Translations under genes and position numbers: made by a program
Notes under the pieces: model-generated
Told to the model about the DNA's origin: nothing
What the model saw: only the letters and a program-made list of their open reading frames with translations
Database searches by the model: none
Shown: piece by piece, positions 32,117 through 42,683 of the stretch
Layout: every line of letters starts with the position of its first letter
Position numbering within the stretch: position 1 is the stretch's first letter
From: Epithemia pelagica
Lineage: Eukaryota; Bacillariophyta; Bacillariophyceae; Surirellales; Surirellaceae
DNA: 64,000 bases
Assembly (NCBI GenBank): GCA_946965045.2
Contig: OX337239.1
Location: 372,001 to 436,000, forward strand
Direction of reading: 5' to 3'

Positions 32117-32582
32117 TTAAAATATTTAAATTTTGAATTTTTATATTAAATAAAGTTTTGAATATATGCATATATATATTAATATTATTGAAATAATACA
32201 AATTTGATCTTATATTATTTGATTTTATATTAATTAGTATGTAATCAAATGTAAATATTCGATTATTTATATATAAGTAATTTATACTAATATAAATATC
32301 ATGAAATAATATTTTTAATATGTATTTAAAATTAAATATTAATTTTTCGATATCAATAATAATTAATTTGACTTTAGTACTATAAATATTATAATTAAAC
32401 CAACTTTGGGCTGTTTTGTTAATATGTGGTGACTTTAATAAAGTAAATTTTATCAATTTATTTTTTTGGTAATTGACTATTTTAATGATTACATTTGAAT
32501 TATTAAACAAAAAACTTAATATTAAAAAACATTTAAAAATAGACTTGTTATTTTTTGACTTTATATTGATTGTTAATAACAA
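32049..32582 (-). CDS. rps10: Mitochondrial ribosomal protein S10 (uS10), no AUG start
   Basis: 177 codons counted from the TTG immediately after the atp6 stop. The uS10 core is clear: KFTLLKSPHINKTAQSWF followed by a strand pattern. No ATG lies upstream of this core, and the frame is the same as atp6, separated only by that TAG. Start at TTG, at a nearby AUA/AUU, or readthrough are all possible. The C-terminal ~24 codons are read from trnI sequence and the TAG at 32,049-32,051 lies within the tRNA 3' end, so the true C-terminus is uncertain. uS10 is a small-subunit head protein. Confidence 0.75.
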   Translation of the reverse strand: MLLTINIKSKNNKSIFKCFLILSFLFNNSNVIIKIVNYQKNKLIKFTLLKSPHINKTAQSWFNYNIYSTKVKLIIIDIEKLIFNFKYILKILFHDIYISINYLYINNRIFTFDYILINIKSNNIRSNLYYFNNINIYMHIFKTLFNIKIQNLNILKANNSVVEYPSDKRNANSSILF

Positions 32583-33341
32583 CTAACTTCCATCCTCAAT
32601 ATATATACATGTTAAAATCGTAAAAACATAACTTTGAATTAATGCAACACCTAATTCCAAACCAAATAAAATTACTAAAGTAATCATTGGTATTAATAAT
32701 AAAAATGAATTTAATAGCTCGAGTAACAATAAATCCCATGCAAAACCAACAATAACTTTCAAAAGAGTGTGTCCTGCCATTAAATTAATGAATAGACGAA
32801 CACCTAAGCTGATTGGTTTTGCAATATATGATATAAATTCGATTGGAACTAAAATTATAGCTAGAAAAATTGACGTATTTGCGGGAAAAAATAACAAAAA
32901 GCTTTTAAATTTATACTTGTTTATAGTAATAATATTAATACCAATAAAAACAGAAAATGATAATAAAAAAGTCACATATAAATGACTTGTAACTGTAAAC
33001 GAATACGGAATAAGTCCAATAATATTACTAAATAAAATAAAATTAAATATTAATCCAATTATAAAAAAATACTGTTTGTTGTTTTTTGTGATTGAATTAA
33101 TTATTAATTGTGCTACAATTGTAGTAGTTAATAGTTCAATTAAATATTGCCAATTATTTGGAATCAAATAAAAATATTGTGTCTTTTTTAAATTGTTTTT
33201 ATTAAAAAATATAATAATAATAATAATAAATAAAGTTAATAAATTCATAATTAAAAAATTTGTTAATGATAAGTTAAAATTGAATAAAAAAATATTATTT
33301 AATGATAGTATTTCAAATTGTTCCAAAGGAGCTAATAACAT
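32583..33341 (-). CDS. atp6: ATP synthase F0 subunit a (subunit 6)
   Basis: 252 residues, ATG at 33,341. Forms the proton half-channels against the c-ring. The essential arginine is in PISLGVRLFINLMAGHTLLK; later helices include GLELGVALIQSYVFTILTCIY. It ends EDGS-TAG at 32,583. The ending matches normal ATP6 length, so TAG looks like a genuine stop, although the same frame continues into rps10. Confidence 0.96.
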   Translation of the reverse strand: MLLAPLEQFEILSLNNIFLFNFNLSLTNFLIMNLLTLFIIIIIIFFNKNNLKKTQYFYLIPNNWQYLIELLTTTIVAQLIINSITKNNKQYFFIIGLIFNFILFSNIIGLIPYSFTVTSHLYVTFLLSFSVFIGINIITINKYKFKSFLLFFPANTSIFLAIILVPIEFISYIAKPISLGVRLFINLMAGHTLLKVIVGFAWDLLLLELLNSFLLLIPMITLVILFGLELGVALIQSYVFTILTCIYIEDGS

Positions 33342-33346
33342 AACTA

Positions 33347-33415
33347 TGGAATAAAAGGATTTGAACCTTTATAAATTGTACCAAAAACAAATGCTTTACC
33401 ATTCAGCCATATTCC
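33347..33415 (-). tRNA. trnQ: tRNA-Gln (UUG)
   Basis: Acceptor GGAATAT with discriminator A, D arm with GCTGAATGGTAAAGC, anticodon loop TTTTGGT, T arm AAAGGTTCAAATCCTTT. It lies between cox1 and atp6. Confidence 0.83.
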
Positions 33416-33433
33416 AAAAAATTAGTTTTATAA

Positions 33434-34924
<1,491 letters not shown>

Positions 34925-34928
34925 TCAT

Positions 34929-36470
34929 TTAAAAGAAATTTGTTACTTGAATTCGATTAATTTTTGAACATTTTATTAAAATTAATGATTGATTAGTGAA
35001 GCCATCATTGCCAATAAAAAAGTCATTTAATGAAAATTTAATAATTGTATTTACGTATTTAACTTGTTTATTTATATTAAATAATATATTTTTAAATATA
35101 AATGTATTACTATTATTTATTGTTAAATTTTTTGTAATTATTTTTTTGGCCAAATAAAATAAAAAAATAATAAAAATAAAATTAAAATGGCTAAATAAGT
35201 TATAATTAACAAATATAGTTTTTTTAATAATTTGGTTTACAGTATTTAACTTTGTTAATAGAACTCGTAATAATTTCCAACTTGATTTTAAATTATTCAA
35301 CGAAAATAATTTGTTTGTTTGTTTTATGATTCCTTGTGTATTGAAAAATAATTCGATATTTTCAAATATATTTTTTGTTGGTAAATAAAAATGAGTTGAA
35401 TTTTTCGGTAATACTAATGAATTTGAAAACATATTAAAATAATTTTGATTTAGATATGTTTTTTTAATTGACATCAAGTTAATAATTTTTGTTAAATATA
35501 GTAATTTAATTTTTGTTAATATTAATAAATTTTTATTTTCAATATTAATAAAATAAATAAAACTAAATTGATAAATAATTTTATTAGTGTTGTTAGAATC
35601 TGTATTAATTAAATTAATACCAGTATTCCAAATTGATGAATTTAATATATTTAATTTGTAAAAATAAATGAACTTATTTAAATATAACATAATTATATAA
35701 ATAATAGGATTATCAATACGTTTATATAAATCGGAATTAAATATAAAAAATGGTGCTTTCGCAGCTATTATATTTTGACAAATTGGATGGCGACCTTCCG
35801 TAATCAAAATAAGAGTTTTTAAATTATTACTCAACAATTTAAATGAAAAAACTAAATTAAAAAATGAACTAATACTAAATAATTTAAAGGAACCTTTCAA
35901 AAAACGCTGTTTTAGTTTTAAATATAATAAACTATTTTGCAATTTTATATTTGAATTAATTAATAAACACATATTTGAGTTATTTAATTTTATTAAATTA
36001 AACAATAAAGTATGCTCTAAATTATTATTTGTTTTAACATTATTAGCATTGATAATTTTAAAGAAAAAGTATTTTTGTTTAAATAAAGCTAATAAACATA
36101 ACGAATTTAAATTTAAGTATTCATAAACAATATAAAAATAACTTATAAACCGATATTTTAAAAAATTTAATTCAAAAATATACAATGTTTGTACTAAAGT
36201 TTTGGCTAATTTTTTAATTTTATTAAAAAATAGAAAATTAGTAGTATTAAAATTTTTTAGACCATCAAAAAAATAACGTGTTTTATTATTTATATATGAG
36301 TTTTTATGAAATTGACTTGAGTAAGTTGGTTCGATTTGCAAAATTTGATTTTTATTAATTAAAAATTTTACATTTGAACAAAAAGTGTCAATCGGATCAA
36401 AATGCACAATTTGTTGAATTTCCCACCCACGTATTTCAAAAGGATAATTTTTAGTCGTTAACGCTCCTAT
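34929..36470 (-). CDS. nad11b: NADH dehydrogenase subunit 11, molybdopterin-domain half
   Basis: 513 codons if counted from an AUA at 36,468-36,470; a GTG at 36,407 is the first conventional alternative. There is no AUG near the start. The beginning, [19 protein letters not shown] then [11 protein letters not shown] and [11 protein letters not shown], matches the stretch of complex I 75-kDa/NuoG subunits directly after the last iron-sulfur cysteine. The rest is a fast-evolving remnant of the molybdopterin-oxidoreductase domain, with [10 protein letters not shown] as a recognisable piece. It overlaps the 3' end of nad11a by 20 bases in another frame. It acts in the matrix arm of complex I. See the 28-nt insert. 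Confidence 0.85.
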   Translation of the reverse strand: MGALTTKNYPFEIRGWEIQQIVHFDPIDTFCSNVKFLINKNQILQIEPTYSSQFHKNSYINNKTRYFFDGLKNFNTTNFLFFNKIKKLAKTLVQTLYIFELNFLKYRFISYFYIVYEYLNLNSLCLLALFKQKYFFFKIINANNVKTNNNLEHTLLFNLIKLNNSNMCLLINSNIKLQNSLLYLKLKQRFLKGSFKLFSISSFFNLVFSFKLLSNNLKTLILITEGRHPICQNIIAAKAPFFIFNSDLYKRIDNPIIYIIMLYLNKFIYFYKLNILNSSIWNTGINLINTDSNNTNKIIYQFSFIYFINIENKNLLILTKIKLLYLTKIINLMSIKKTYLNQNYFNMFSNSLVLPKNSTHFYLPTKNIFENIELFFNTQGIIKQTNKLFSLNNLKSSWKLLRVLLTKLNTVNQIIKKTIFVNYNLFSHFNFIFIIFLFYLAKKIITKNLTINNSNTFIFKNILFNINKQVKYVNTIIKFSLNDFFIGNDGFTNQSLILIKCSKINRIQVTNFF

Positions 36471-37065
36471 TGAAAATTTGATTAGTCAACCAACCAACAG
36501 GACAAATATCAATTACATTAGCTGATAGCTCGGAAAATATTATTTTATGTGTGTATGATCCAATTTCACTTTTATTACCCCGCCCAAAAACACCTAACTC
36601 ATTTGATCCACAAATATCATTAAAAAACCTAACACAACGCGTGCAGTGAATACACCTTGTCATAACAGTTTTTATAATAGGTCCAAGTTCCTTATCGTTA
36701 ACAATACGTTTGTAATTAAAAAAACGACGTTTAATAAAACCAAAAAAAATTGACTGATCCTGTAAGTCACAATCGCCACCTTGGTCACAAATCGGACAGT
36801 CTAATGGATGGTTCAATAATAAAAATTCAATTATATTTTCACGAGCTTTTTTAACTAATGGAGTATCAAAAAAAATTTGATTTTTATTTAAAATAATTTC
36901 AATATTGGTTGAACATGATACTATAGGTTTTGGTGCTTTATTAATTTCAACTAAACAAACTCGGCAATTACCCGCTATTGATAAATCATTATAAAAACAG
37001 TAATGTGGTATTTGTATACCATTAGTAATTAAATATAATAATAATGATACTTTTTTAATACTCAT
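36451..37065 (-). CDS. nad11a: NADH dehydrogenase subunit 11, iron-sulfur half
   Basis: 204 residues from the ATG at 37,065. It holds the electron-entry iron-sulfur clusters of the complex I 75-kDa subunit. The 2Fe-2S site reads C-x10-C-x2-C-x13-C (from HYCFYND to VSCST). The N5 4Fe-4S site is [14 protein letters not shown]. The N4 site is CIHCTRC plus the distal cysteine in DICPVG. The frame then continues for 13 residues ([13 protein letters not shown]) unlike the family and stops at 36,451. That tail is read from the insertion and shifted nad11b sequence. Confidence 0.95.
   Translation of the reverse strand: MSIKKVSLLLYLITNGIQIPHYCFYNDLSIAGNCRVCLVEINKAPKPIVSCSTNIEIILNKNQIFFDTPLVKKARENIIEFLLLNHPLDCPICDQGGDCDLQDQSIFFGFIKRRFFNYKRIVNDKELGPIIKTVMTRCIHCTRCVRFFNDICGSNELGVFGRGNKSEIGSYTHKIIFSELSANVIDICPVGWLTNQIFNRSVND
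36465..36492 (-). other. 28-nt insertion splitting nad11 (Gly codon to Gly codon)
   Basis: In nad11a the conserved CPVG ends on GGT (36,493-36,495). The rest of the motif, ALT, resumes after GGA (36,465-36,467) in a frame shifted by +1. Removing the 28 bases after GGT, up to and including GGA, restores [14 protein letters not shown], the standard NuoG/NDUFS1 sequence. The inserted DNA is AT-rich and has no intron features. A TGA in the nad11b frame just upstream closes that frame. Confidence 0.85.
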
Positions 37066-37106
37066 TTTAATTTTTTGTATAAAAAACAAGTTATTGTTTA
37101 AAACTA

Positions 37107-37310
37107 TTATATAGTTTTAAACAATAATTTGTTTGCAGTTATAATAGCTTTTAATAAAATTGAATTTTGAGTTTTTAAAATTTTTGTTCGAAATTTAAAT
37201 GTTGTTATATTTTGCACAAATAAAATTGAAAAAGTTAAATAATAAAATATTAAAGTTAATGTTAAGTCTTTTAATAGTGAAAAAATAAGTAATAAATCAA
37301 ACTGAGGCAT
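37107..37310 (-). CDS. atp8: ATP synthase F0 subunit 8
   Basis: 67 residues, ATG at 37,310. Starts [16 protein letters not shown], the standard opening of ATP8, followed by one hydrophobic helix and a short basic tail. It is a peripheral-stalk membrane subunit of ATP synthase. It lies between nad4L and nad11a. The assignment rests on the N-terminal motif, size and topology. Confidence 0.85.
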   Translation of the reverse strand: MPQFDLLLIFSLLKDLTLTLIFYYLTFSILFVQNITTFKFRTKILKTQNSILLKAIITANKLLFKTI

Positions 37311-37340
37311 TTTTGTTTATTATTTTTTAATTGTTACAAC

Positions 37341-37658
37341 TTAAAATTTCGTTAATAATAATCCTTTAACTAAATTAATATCAATGGACTTTTTTAATTT
37401 ATATAATATTATCAATAATGATAAGCCAATTGCGGATTCACATGTTATAATAGTTAAAATAAATATAACAAAAATATGTCCAACAATATCGTCTAAATAT
37501 ATAGCAGTAATTACAAAATTTAAATTTAAGCCCAAAAATAAAACTTCAATGGAAACCAAAATCATAAAAATATTCCGTTTATTTATAAATATACCGAAAA
37601 AACCAATAATAAATATTAAAATATTGCAAGTTATAATATAAAAAATTAATTCAAACAT
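37341..37658 (-). CDS. nad4L: NADH dehydrogenase subunit 4L
   Basis: 105 residues from the ATG at 37,658 (a TTG lies two codons upstream, within trnK). Small three-helix complex I subunit. The conserved glutamates of the membrane proton path are present: one in MILVSIEVLFLGLNLNF and one in TIITCESAIGLSLL. It is slightly longer than usual because of a short C-terminal extension. Confidence 0.95.
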   Translation of the reverse strand: MFELIFYIITCNILIFIIGFFGIFINKRNIFMILVSIEVLFLGLNLNFVITAIYLDDIVGHIFVIFILTIITCESAIGLSLLIILYKLKKSIDINLVKGLLLTKF

Positions 37659-37661
37659 TAA

Positions 37662-37734
37662 CAAGTATATTAGGATTCGAACCTAAATAATTAAGCTTAA
37701 AAGGCTCACACTCAACCAATTGAGTTATATACTT
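37662..37734 (-). tRNA. trnK: tRNA-Lys (UUU)
   Basis: Acceptor AAGTATA/TATACTT, D arm ACTC/GAGT, anticodon stem TGAGC/GCTTA with loop CTTTTAA, T arm TTAGGTTCGAATCCTAA. Confidence 0.9.
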
Positions 37735-37759
37735 GTTATTATTTGCTTTTTAATTAATA

Positions 37760-37987
37760 TTAAAAAGCAAATAATAATAAAAAAGCAATCATTAATGAAA
37801 ACAATGCTATAGCTTCGGTTAAAGCAAAACCCAATATAGCCATTTTGAAAAGCTCGTCTTTCAACGAGGGATTTCGAGCCATTGAATTTAATAAAGAACC
37901 AAAAACATTTCCAATACCAATACCAGCACCAGCCAAACCAAATGTGGCTAAACCAGCTCCAATGCATTTTGCTGCTTGTAATAACAT
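37760..37987 (-). CDS. atp9: ATP synthase F0 subunit c (subunit 9)
   Basis: 75 residues, ATG at 37,987. Proteolipid that forms the rotating c-ring. The hairpin is complete: [16 protein letters not shown] in helix 1, the RNPS loop, and the proton-carrying glutamate in [14 protein letters not shown]. It is followed by trnK downstream and preceded by a cluster of dispersed repeats upstream. Confidence 0.98.
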   Translation of the reverse strand: MLLQAAKCIGAGLATFGLAGAGIGIGNVFGSLLNSMARNPSLKDELFKMAILGFALTEAIALFSLMIAFLLLFAF

Positions 37988-38039
37988 ACTATATTATAAA
38001 AATTTAATATGAAAATCGATTTATAATAACACTTATTAT

Positions 38040-39045
38040 ACAATTAAACCAAATAACTGTGAAAATTGATTTTTTATACTATTTTAAAAAATAGAAAACG
38101 GATAAATAAAATCATAGGTTACTACCTATGATTTATGATTTTTCGTGATTTTGATACTAATTTAAGCCTTATTATGTACCGAATTTTGAAACACAAATTT
38201 TCAATTTTTAAATAAAATTTTCAAATTTGTGGTTGAAAATTACTTATTAAAATTATATCTTTTCAACCAAATGACCAAATAATTATGCAAAATTATTTTT
38301 ATTTCAATAAAATGAAATAAAATGATAATTAAAATCACTTATTAATAAATTGATTATCATTGATTTTTTATACTACTTAAAAAATAATAACCAAATAACT
38401 ATGCAAAATTGATTTTATTCTAATAAAATGAAATAAAATGATAATCAAAATTAATTATTAATTATTAAAATCATTGATTTTTTATACTATTTTAAAAAAT
38501 AAAAAACGGATAACCAAAACAGATAAATAAAATCATAGGTTACTACCTATGATTTGTGATTTTTTGTGATTTTGATACTAATTTAAGCCTTATTATATAC
38601 CGAATTTTGAACCACAAATTTTCAATTTTTAAATAAAATTGAAAATTTGTGGTTCAAAATTATTTGTTAAAATTATATCTTTTCAACCAAATGACCAAAT
38701 AATTATGCAAAATTATTTTTATTTTAATAAAATGAAATAAAATGATAATTAAAATCACTTATTAATAAATTGATTATCATTGATTTTTTATACTATTTTA
38801 AAAAATAAAAAACGGATAACCAAAACAGATAAATAAAATCATAGGTTACTACCTATGATTTATGATTTTTTGTGATTTTGATACTAATTTAAGCCTTATT
38901 ATATACCGAATTTTGAACCACAAATTTTCAATTTTTAAATAAAATTTTCAAATTTGTGGTTGAAAATTATTTATTAAAATTATATCTTTTCAACCAAATG
39001 ACCAAATAATTATGCAAAATTGATTTGATATATACTAAAATATAA
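38040..39045. repeat. Dispersed copies of the 305-bp mitochondrial repeat (three, one shortened)
   Basis: Between rpl14 and atp9. The CATAGG hairpin recurs at about 38,113, 38,534 and 38,840, with the 19-bp GAACCACAAATTT hairpin after each. The copies are in the same orientation as the big arrays but are more diverged, with partial unit pieces between them (38,300-38,460). No coding capacity. Confidence 0.93.
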
Positions 39046-39067
39046 TCAAGTATTAAATAAAGTGTGT

Positions 39068-39442
39068 TTATATTAAATTATATGAAACAGTTAATAATTT
39101 ATAAAATCGATTTTTAAAAAAACGTGGTATAATATCAGTAATTCGATTTGCGATAGGATTATTTTGTTTATTTAATAATATGATGTCATTTGTTTGAAAT
39201 TTTAACTTAAAACCAGTATTTTTTTGATTAATCGATTTGGTTTTAACAATAATGGCTTTAAAAATAGTGTGTTTTTTTATATTTAATTTATTTGTGTTTT
39301 TTTTTAAACCAGTAATGGCGACCAAAACAATATCACCAATGTATGCTTGTTTTTTTTTATAACCACCAAAAACTTTAATACATTTAGCGGTTTTAGCTCC
39401 TGAATTATCAATTATTTTTAAATTGGTTTTATGTTGAATCAT
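39068..39442 (-). CDS. rpl14: Mitochondrial ribosomal protein L14 (uL14)
   Basis: 124 residues from the ATG at 39,442 (MIQHKTNLKIIDNSGAK). The frame is open further upstream, but the family starts here. Recognisable features: NSGAKTAKCIKV, IGDIVLVAI and the C-terminal ANRITDIIPRF. uL14 lies at the subunit interface. Its ATG follows the rps7 stop by one base. Confidence 0.93.
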   Translation of the reverse strand: MIQHKTNLKIIDNSGAKTAKCIKVFGGYKKKQAYIGDIVLVAITGLKKNTNKLNIKKHTIFKAIIVKTKSINQKNTGFKLKFQTNDIILLNKQNNPIANRITDIIPRFFKNRFYKLLTVSYNLI

Positions 39443-39443
39443 T

Positions 39444-39806
39444 TTATTTCCATCGATAAAAAAATAAAATTTTTTTATAATCAAATAATATTTTATCATT
39501 ATACTGTTTTTTTAACATTATTATTTTATTAATATTTGAAATATTAATTTTATTTTTGACTAAAAATTTTATGCTATAAAAATATTTTGTTTGCAATAGA
39601 AATATTATTTTATAACTGTTATTTGTTTTAAAAACTAGTTTAAATAAAAATAATAATAAGCAAAGAAATATTTTGAATAAATTTTTACCATTATACTTTT
39701 TATAAATAATAAATTGTTTGACCAATTGTTTAAATAATTTTTCACTTAATGGTTTACTACCTTTAAGCAAAAGAGTTTGAATGATTGAAGTTTTCAGTTT
39801 TAACAT
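39444..39806 (-). CDS. rps7: Mitochondrial ribosomal protein S7 (uS7)
   Basis: 120 residues, ATG at 39,806, overlapping the rps12 stop by seven bases. The N-terminal [20 protein letters not shown] resembles the uS7 motif (L-x-x-x-GKKSLAEKI). The rest is AT-driven and divergent. The rps12-rps7 order is ancestral (str operon), which supports the call. uS7 nucleates the small-subunit head. Confidence 0.75.
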   Translation of the reverse strand: MLKLKTSIIQTLLLKGSKPLSEKLFKQLVKQFIIYKKYNGKNLFKIFLCLLLFLFKLVFKTNNSYKIIFLLQTKYFYSIKFLVKNKINISNINKIIMLKKQYNDKILFDYKKILFFYRWK

Positions 39807-40174
39807 AATTTTTTAGTACCATATTTTGACCGCGATGATTTGCGATCCTTTATGCCCAACAGATCATACTTGCCCCTTATTGTTTTATATTTAATACCAG
39901 GAATGTCTTTAACACGACCACCGCGAATCAATACGGTTGAAAATTCAAGTAAATTATGACCTTCACCTGGTATATGAGCATAAACAATTTTGTTTGTAGT
40001 TAGTTTTAATTTGACAAGTTTTCGTAAAGCGGAGTTTGGTTTTTTCGGTGCTTTTATTACTAGTTTTAAACAAACACCACGCTTTTGAGGACATTTATTT
40101 AAAGCTATTGCTTTATTTTTTTTTGATTTTTGTTTTTGAAAATATATTTTTTTATATAATTGATTTAATGACAT
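39800..40174 (-). CDS. rps12: Mitochondrial ribosomal protein S12 (uS12)
   Basis: 124 residues from the ATG at 40,174 (MSLNQLYKK). Decoding-centre protein. Highly conserved: [51 protein letters not shown] and [10 protein letters not shown]. It is followed directly by rps7 and rpl14, forming a tight ribosomal-protein cluster. Confidence 0.97.
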   Translation of the reverse strand: MSLNQLYKKIYFQKQKSKKNKAIALNKCPQKRGVCLKLVIKAPKKPNSALRKLVKLKLTTNKIVYAHIPGEGHNLLEFSTVLIRGGRVKDIPGIKYKTIRGKYDLLGIKDRKSSRSKYGTKKLC

Positions 40175-40186
40175 ATTACTAATTAC

Positions 40187-40269
40187 TACCAAAAAAGGGA
40201 CTTGAACCCTTAAACTACTATATAACTAGGTCCTAAAACTAGTGTGTTTACCAATTTCACCATTTTGGT
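40187..40269 (-). tRNA. trnL: tRNA-Leu (UAG)
   Basis: Class II: acceptor ACCAAAA/TTTTGGT, anticodon loop TTTAGGA on stem CTAGT/CCTAG (one mismatch next to the loop), long variable arm, T arm AAGGGTTCAAGTCCCTT. Confidence 0.85.
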
Positions 40270-40275
40270 TACAAA

Positions 40276-40360
40276 TACTCAATATTGGACTCGAACCAAT
40301 AATTTAAAATAAAAAATCAAATTTTAAGTCTGACGTGTTTACCAATTTCACCAAATGAGT
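40276..40360 (-). tRNA. trnL: tRNA-Leu (UAA)
   Basis: Class II: acceptor ACTCATT/ATTGAGT (one T-T mismatch), anticodon stem TCAGA/TTTGA with loop CTTAAAA, long AT-rich variable arm, T arm ATTGGTTCGAGTCCAAT. It shares a nearly identical D arm (GGTGAAATTGGTAAACAC) with the adjacent tRNA-Leu(UAG), which suggests tandem duplication. Confidence 0.87.
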
Positions 40361-40362
40361 GT

Positions 40363-41025
40363 TTAATTAAAAAGTTTATTTATATATAAATAATTAGGAA
40401 ATTCCAATGTAAAATTTTCAATTTTCATATTATTAAAATAAACTAGTTCCTTTGTAACATAATTGATCATATAATTTGAAAAAGGCAATACCCATTTAAA
40501 ACAGTAAATTAAAAATTTATTATAATTTATTAAACAATTTATAACTTTAATAAAATAACCTGATTTTACTATAAATGATTTTTTCTTAGTCTTAATATCA
40601 TTTATAAAAATATACCCAGTTTTTATTGCATAATGAGTAGCTCGAATTGTTAAATAATATTTGGATTTTAATAATATTATATCAAGTCGATTTTCCAAAA
40701 AATTAAAAATTGTATTTTGTTTAAAATTTTTAGTATTATTTATTTTCATTATACTTTGGTATAAAAATTTAAATATTTTGTTATATATAATTGAATGCTT
40801 ATAATTGTTTTTATAACTACTAAACTTCGTTGAATAATAATTTAATAAGTTTTTTTTTTGATCGATTAATTTAAATTTATAATGTTTTTTATTTATAAAG
40901 TTAAGTTTATAAAAATTAATAAATTTTTGCCATTTTTTTTTTTTAAAATTAAAAAATTTATAGTTTTTAATTGTCTGTTCGTTTACAGTTAAAATTTTTT
41001 TTAATTTTGGTTTATAATAATTCAC
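40363..41025 (-). CDS. rps4: Mitochondrial ribosomal protein S4 (uS4), probable GUG start
   Basis: 220 codons from a GTG at 41,025; no ATG lies near the N-terminus. The S4 RNA-binding motif is clear in the second half: FLENRLDIILLKSKYYLTIR, ATHYAIKTGYIFIND and the following KKKSFIVKSGYFIKV. The first ~100 residues are lysine- and asparagine-rich. The start overlaps the end of rps2 by 14 bases. Primary 16S-binding protein in bacteria. Confidence 0.88.
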   Translation of the reverse strand: MNYYKPKLKKILTVNEQTIKNYKFFNFKKKKWQKFINFYKLNFINKKHYKFKLIDQKKNLLNYYSTKFSSYKNNYKHSIIYNKIFKFLYQSIMKINNTKNFKQNTIFNFLENRLDIILLKSKYYLTIRATHYAIKTGYIFINDIKTKKKSFIVKSGYFIKVINCLINYNKFLIYCFKWVLPFSNYMINYVTKELVYFNNMKIENFTLEFPNYLYINKLFN

Positions 41026-41551
41026 GTATATTATTAAATTTTATCAATTTATAAAGCAATAAATAAAATAGTTTATTTTGAATTTGTATTGGTAATCCAA
41101 ATTGTAATAAATAAGGTTTTGTACTTATTGTATTATTTATATTAATATTCAAAATATTTGATTTGATTACTTCCTTTGTAAATGAAAATTTTTTAAATAT
41201 TATGATTAAACTTAAAGTATATTTTGATTTTAGTTTTATAAAGAGTTTATGGAATCTTTTCGATAAGTGAATGGTATTAAAAATTAAATAATTAGTTAAA
41301 ATACCATTTACCCAAAATTGATTTGGAATAAATAAATGTTTATGATGTGCTTTGATTAATTTCAAAAGTCCTACTACTGTTTTATTTATACCTAAAAATA
41401 ATATTTGTTTATTTGTTGAATGAAATTTATAAATAATTTGTATTATTTTTTTATAAACAATATTAATAATAATAGTTTTAAAAATATTATTATTTATAAA
41501 TTTGATGTTAAAATTATTATTATATATATAATCAAATTTTAGTAATTTCAT
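41012..41551 (-). CDS. rps2: Mitochondrial ribosomal protein S2 (uS2)
   Basis: 179 residues, ATG at 41,551. The uS2 hallmark appears as HHKHLFIPNQFWVNGILTN (compare the W-x-G-G-x-L-T-N motif). Shorter than bacterial uS2 and divergent at both ends. Follows rpl6 by five bases and overlaps rps4. Confidence 0.8.
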   Translation of the reverse strand: MKLLKFDYIYNNNFNIKFINNNIFKTIIINIVYKKIIQIIYKFHSTNKQILFLGINKTVVGLLKLIKAHHKHLFIPNQFWVNGILTNYLIFNTIHLSKRFHKLFIKLKSKYTLSLIIIFKKFSFTKEVIKSNILNININNTISTKPYLLQFGLPIQIQNKLFYLLLYKLIKFNNIRELL

Positions 41552-41556
41552 TAATA

Positions 41557-42135
41557 TTAAATATGCTTTATTTTTTTTAAATGAATATTTTCGTTATAAA
41601 AAAAAACACCTTTACCAGTGTAAACATCAATCGGTTTTAGTAATTTTATAAAATTACTATATTTTAAAATAGCTAATAAACTATTTGATAGTAAAAAAAG
41701 CATTTGCGTATTATGAAAATTTTTTATAGTAATATTTTTTATCAACTTAAAGTATATTGAATGACTGAAACCAAACTTAAAAATCAATATACTGTCATTA
41801 GCCATAAATTTATGTACTTTAAATCCTACCCCTATTAATTTTAGTTGCTTGTAAATTTTGTAATTATTTAATTCAAATATAAACTGTTTTAAAAAGCTTA
41901 CAATAATTGACTTTTGAATTATTAATGAATACTCAAATATTTTTAATACTAAATTATTTATTAAAAAAATCCTTTTTTTTAATAATATTAAGTTAAAATT
42001 TAATTTTAATTTTACTGCTTTAATTACATTATTATATTTTAAAATAAACAATTTATGATTTTTTTCATTTATCAAAATTAAAGTAATGTGTTTTGGTATT
42101 GGAATTAAATAAATTTTTTTTAATTGGCTTTTCAT
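41557..42135 (-). CDS. rpl6: Mitochondrial ribosomal protein L6 (uL6)
   Basis: 192 residues, ATG at 42,135. The C-terminal motif IDVYTGKGVFFYNE followed by a lysine-rich tail is the uL6 signature (Y-x-G-K-G-I/V), and KQLKLIGVGFKVH matches the mid-protein G-V-G-Y/F-K motif. Order rps8-rpl6 is ancestral (spc operon). Confidence 0.88.
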   Translation of the reverse strand: MKSQLKKIYLIPIPKHITLILINEKNHKLFILKYNNVIKAVKLKLNFNLILLKKRIFLINNLVLKIFEYSLIIQKSIIVSFLKQFIFELNNYKIYKQLKLIGVGFKVHKFMANDSILIFKFGFSHSIYFKLIKNITIKNFHNTQMLFLLSNSLLAILKYSNFIKLLKPIDVYTGKGVFFYNENIHLKKIKHI

Positions 42136-42152
42136 AAGCTAGTATAAAATTA

Positions 42153-42551
42153 TTAATTAATTAATAATAGTAGCCTTCCATTAATATTTGCTTTTTGACA
42201 TTCTATTAATGATTTTAGACCATGTTTTGTCAAAAATATATAATAACTATTTGATTTTAATTTATATATTTGGTTTATCGAAAAATTAAAATTTCGCTTT
42301 GAACAAATAAATATTTTTGTATATTTCAAAACTGGCTTATTATTAAAGTATTTTAAATAAATTTTTAGTTTATTATTCCCATCATTATTATATTTTATAT
42401 TGTAATATAAAATATAACCATTGTTCCATAGTAAATTTAAAATAGGCTTGTATACTAAATTATTTTTTTCAATCACTAATAGTTTTTTGTTAAATTGTGC
42501 ATTTTTAAAATTTATTAATAATATTTGAATTTTTTTTATTATTTTCAGCAT
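42153..42551 (-). CDS. rps8: Mitochondrial ribosomal protein S8 (uS8)
   Basis: 132 residues, ATG at 42,551. The pattern LNLLWNNGYI...LKYFNNKPVLK...and the C-terminal LTKHGLKSLIECQKANINGR match uS8 (S-T-x-x-G-I-M-x-x-x-A/E replaced). Binds the central domain of the small rRNA. It precedes rpl6. Confidence 0.85.
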   Translation of the reverse strand: MLKIIKKIQILLINFKNAQFNKKLLVIEKNNLVYKPILNLLWNNGYILYYNIKYNNDGNNKLKIYLKYFNNKPVLKYTKIFICSKRNFNFSINQIYKLKSNSYYIFLTKHGLKSLIECQKANINGRLLLLIN

Positions 42552-42559
42552 ATATTTTT

Positions 42560-42633
42560 TGTTTAAAAATAGGTTCGAACTATTGCCTTTTGGATTTTCA
42601 GTCCAATACTCTACCCAACTGAGTTATTTAAAC
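42560..42633 (-). tRNA. trnF: tRNA-Phe (GAA)
   Basis: Acceptor GTTTAAA/TTTAAAC, anticodon stem TTGGA/TCCAA with loop CTGAAAA, T arm AATAGTTCGAACCTATT. It lies between rpl16 and rps8. Confidence 0.92.
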
Positions 42634-42683
42634 TAAAATGAATTAACAGTTAATTAACTATTAGCTCATTTCAAACTATAATT

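Noticed and set aside
36451-36500. A simple sequencing frameshift in nad11.
   Set aside because: The discrepancy is a 28-nt block with exact restoration of the conserved motif, not a homopolymer error.
37725-37967. A second small frame over atp9.
   Set aside because: It is the out-of-frame shadow of atp9, whose own frame contains the conserved glutamate hairpin.
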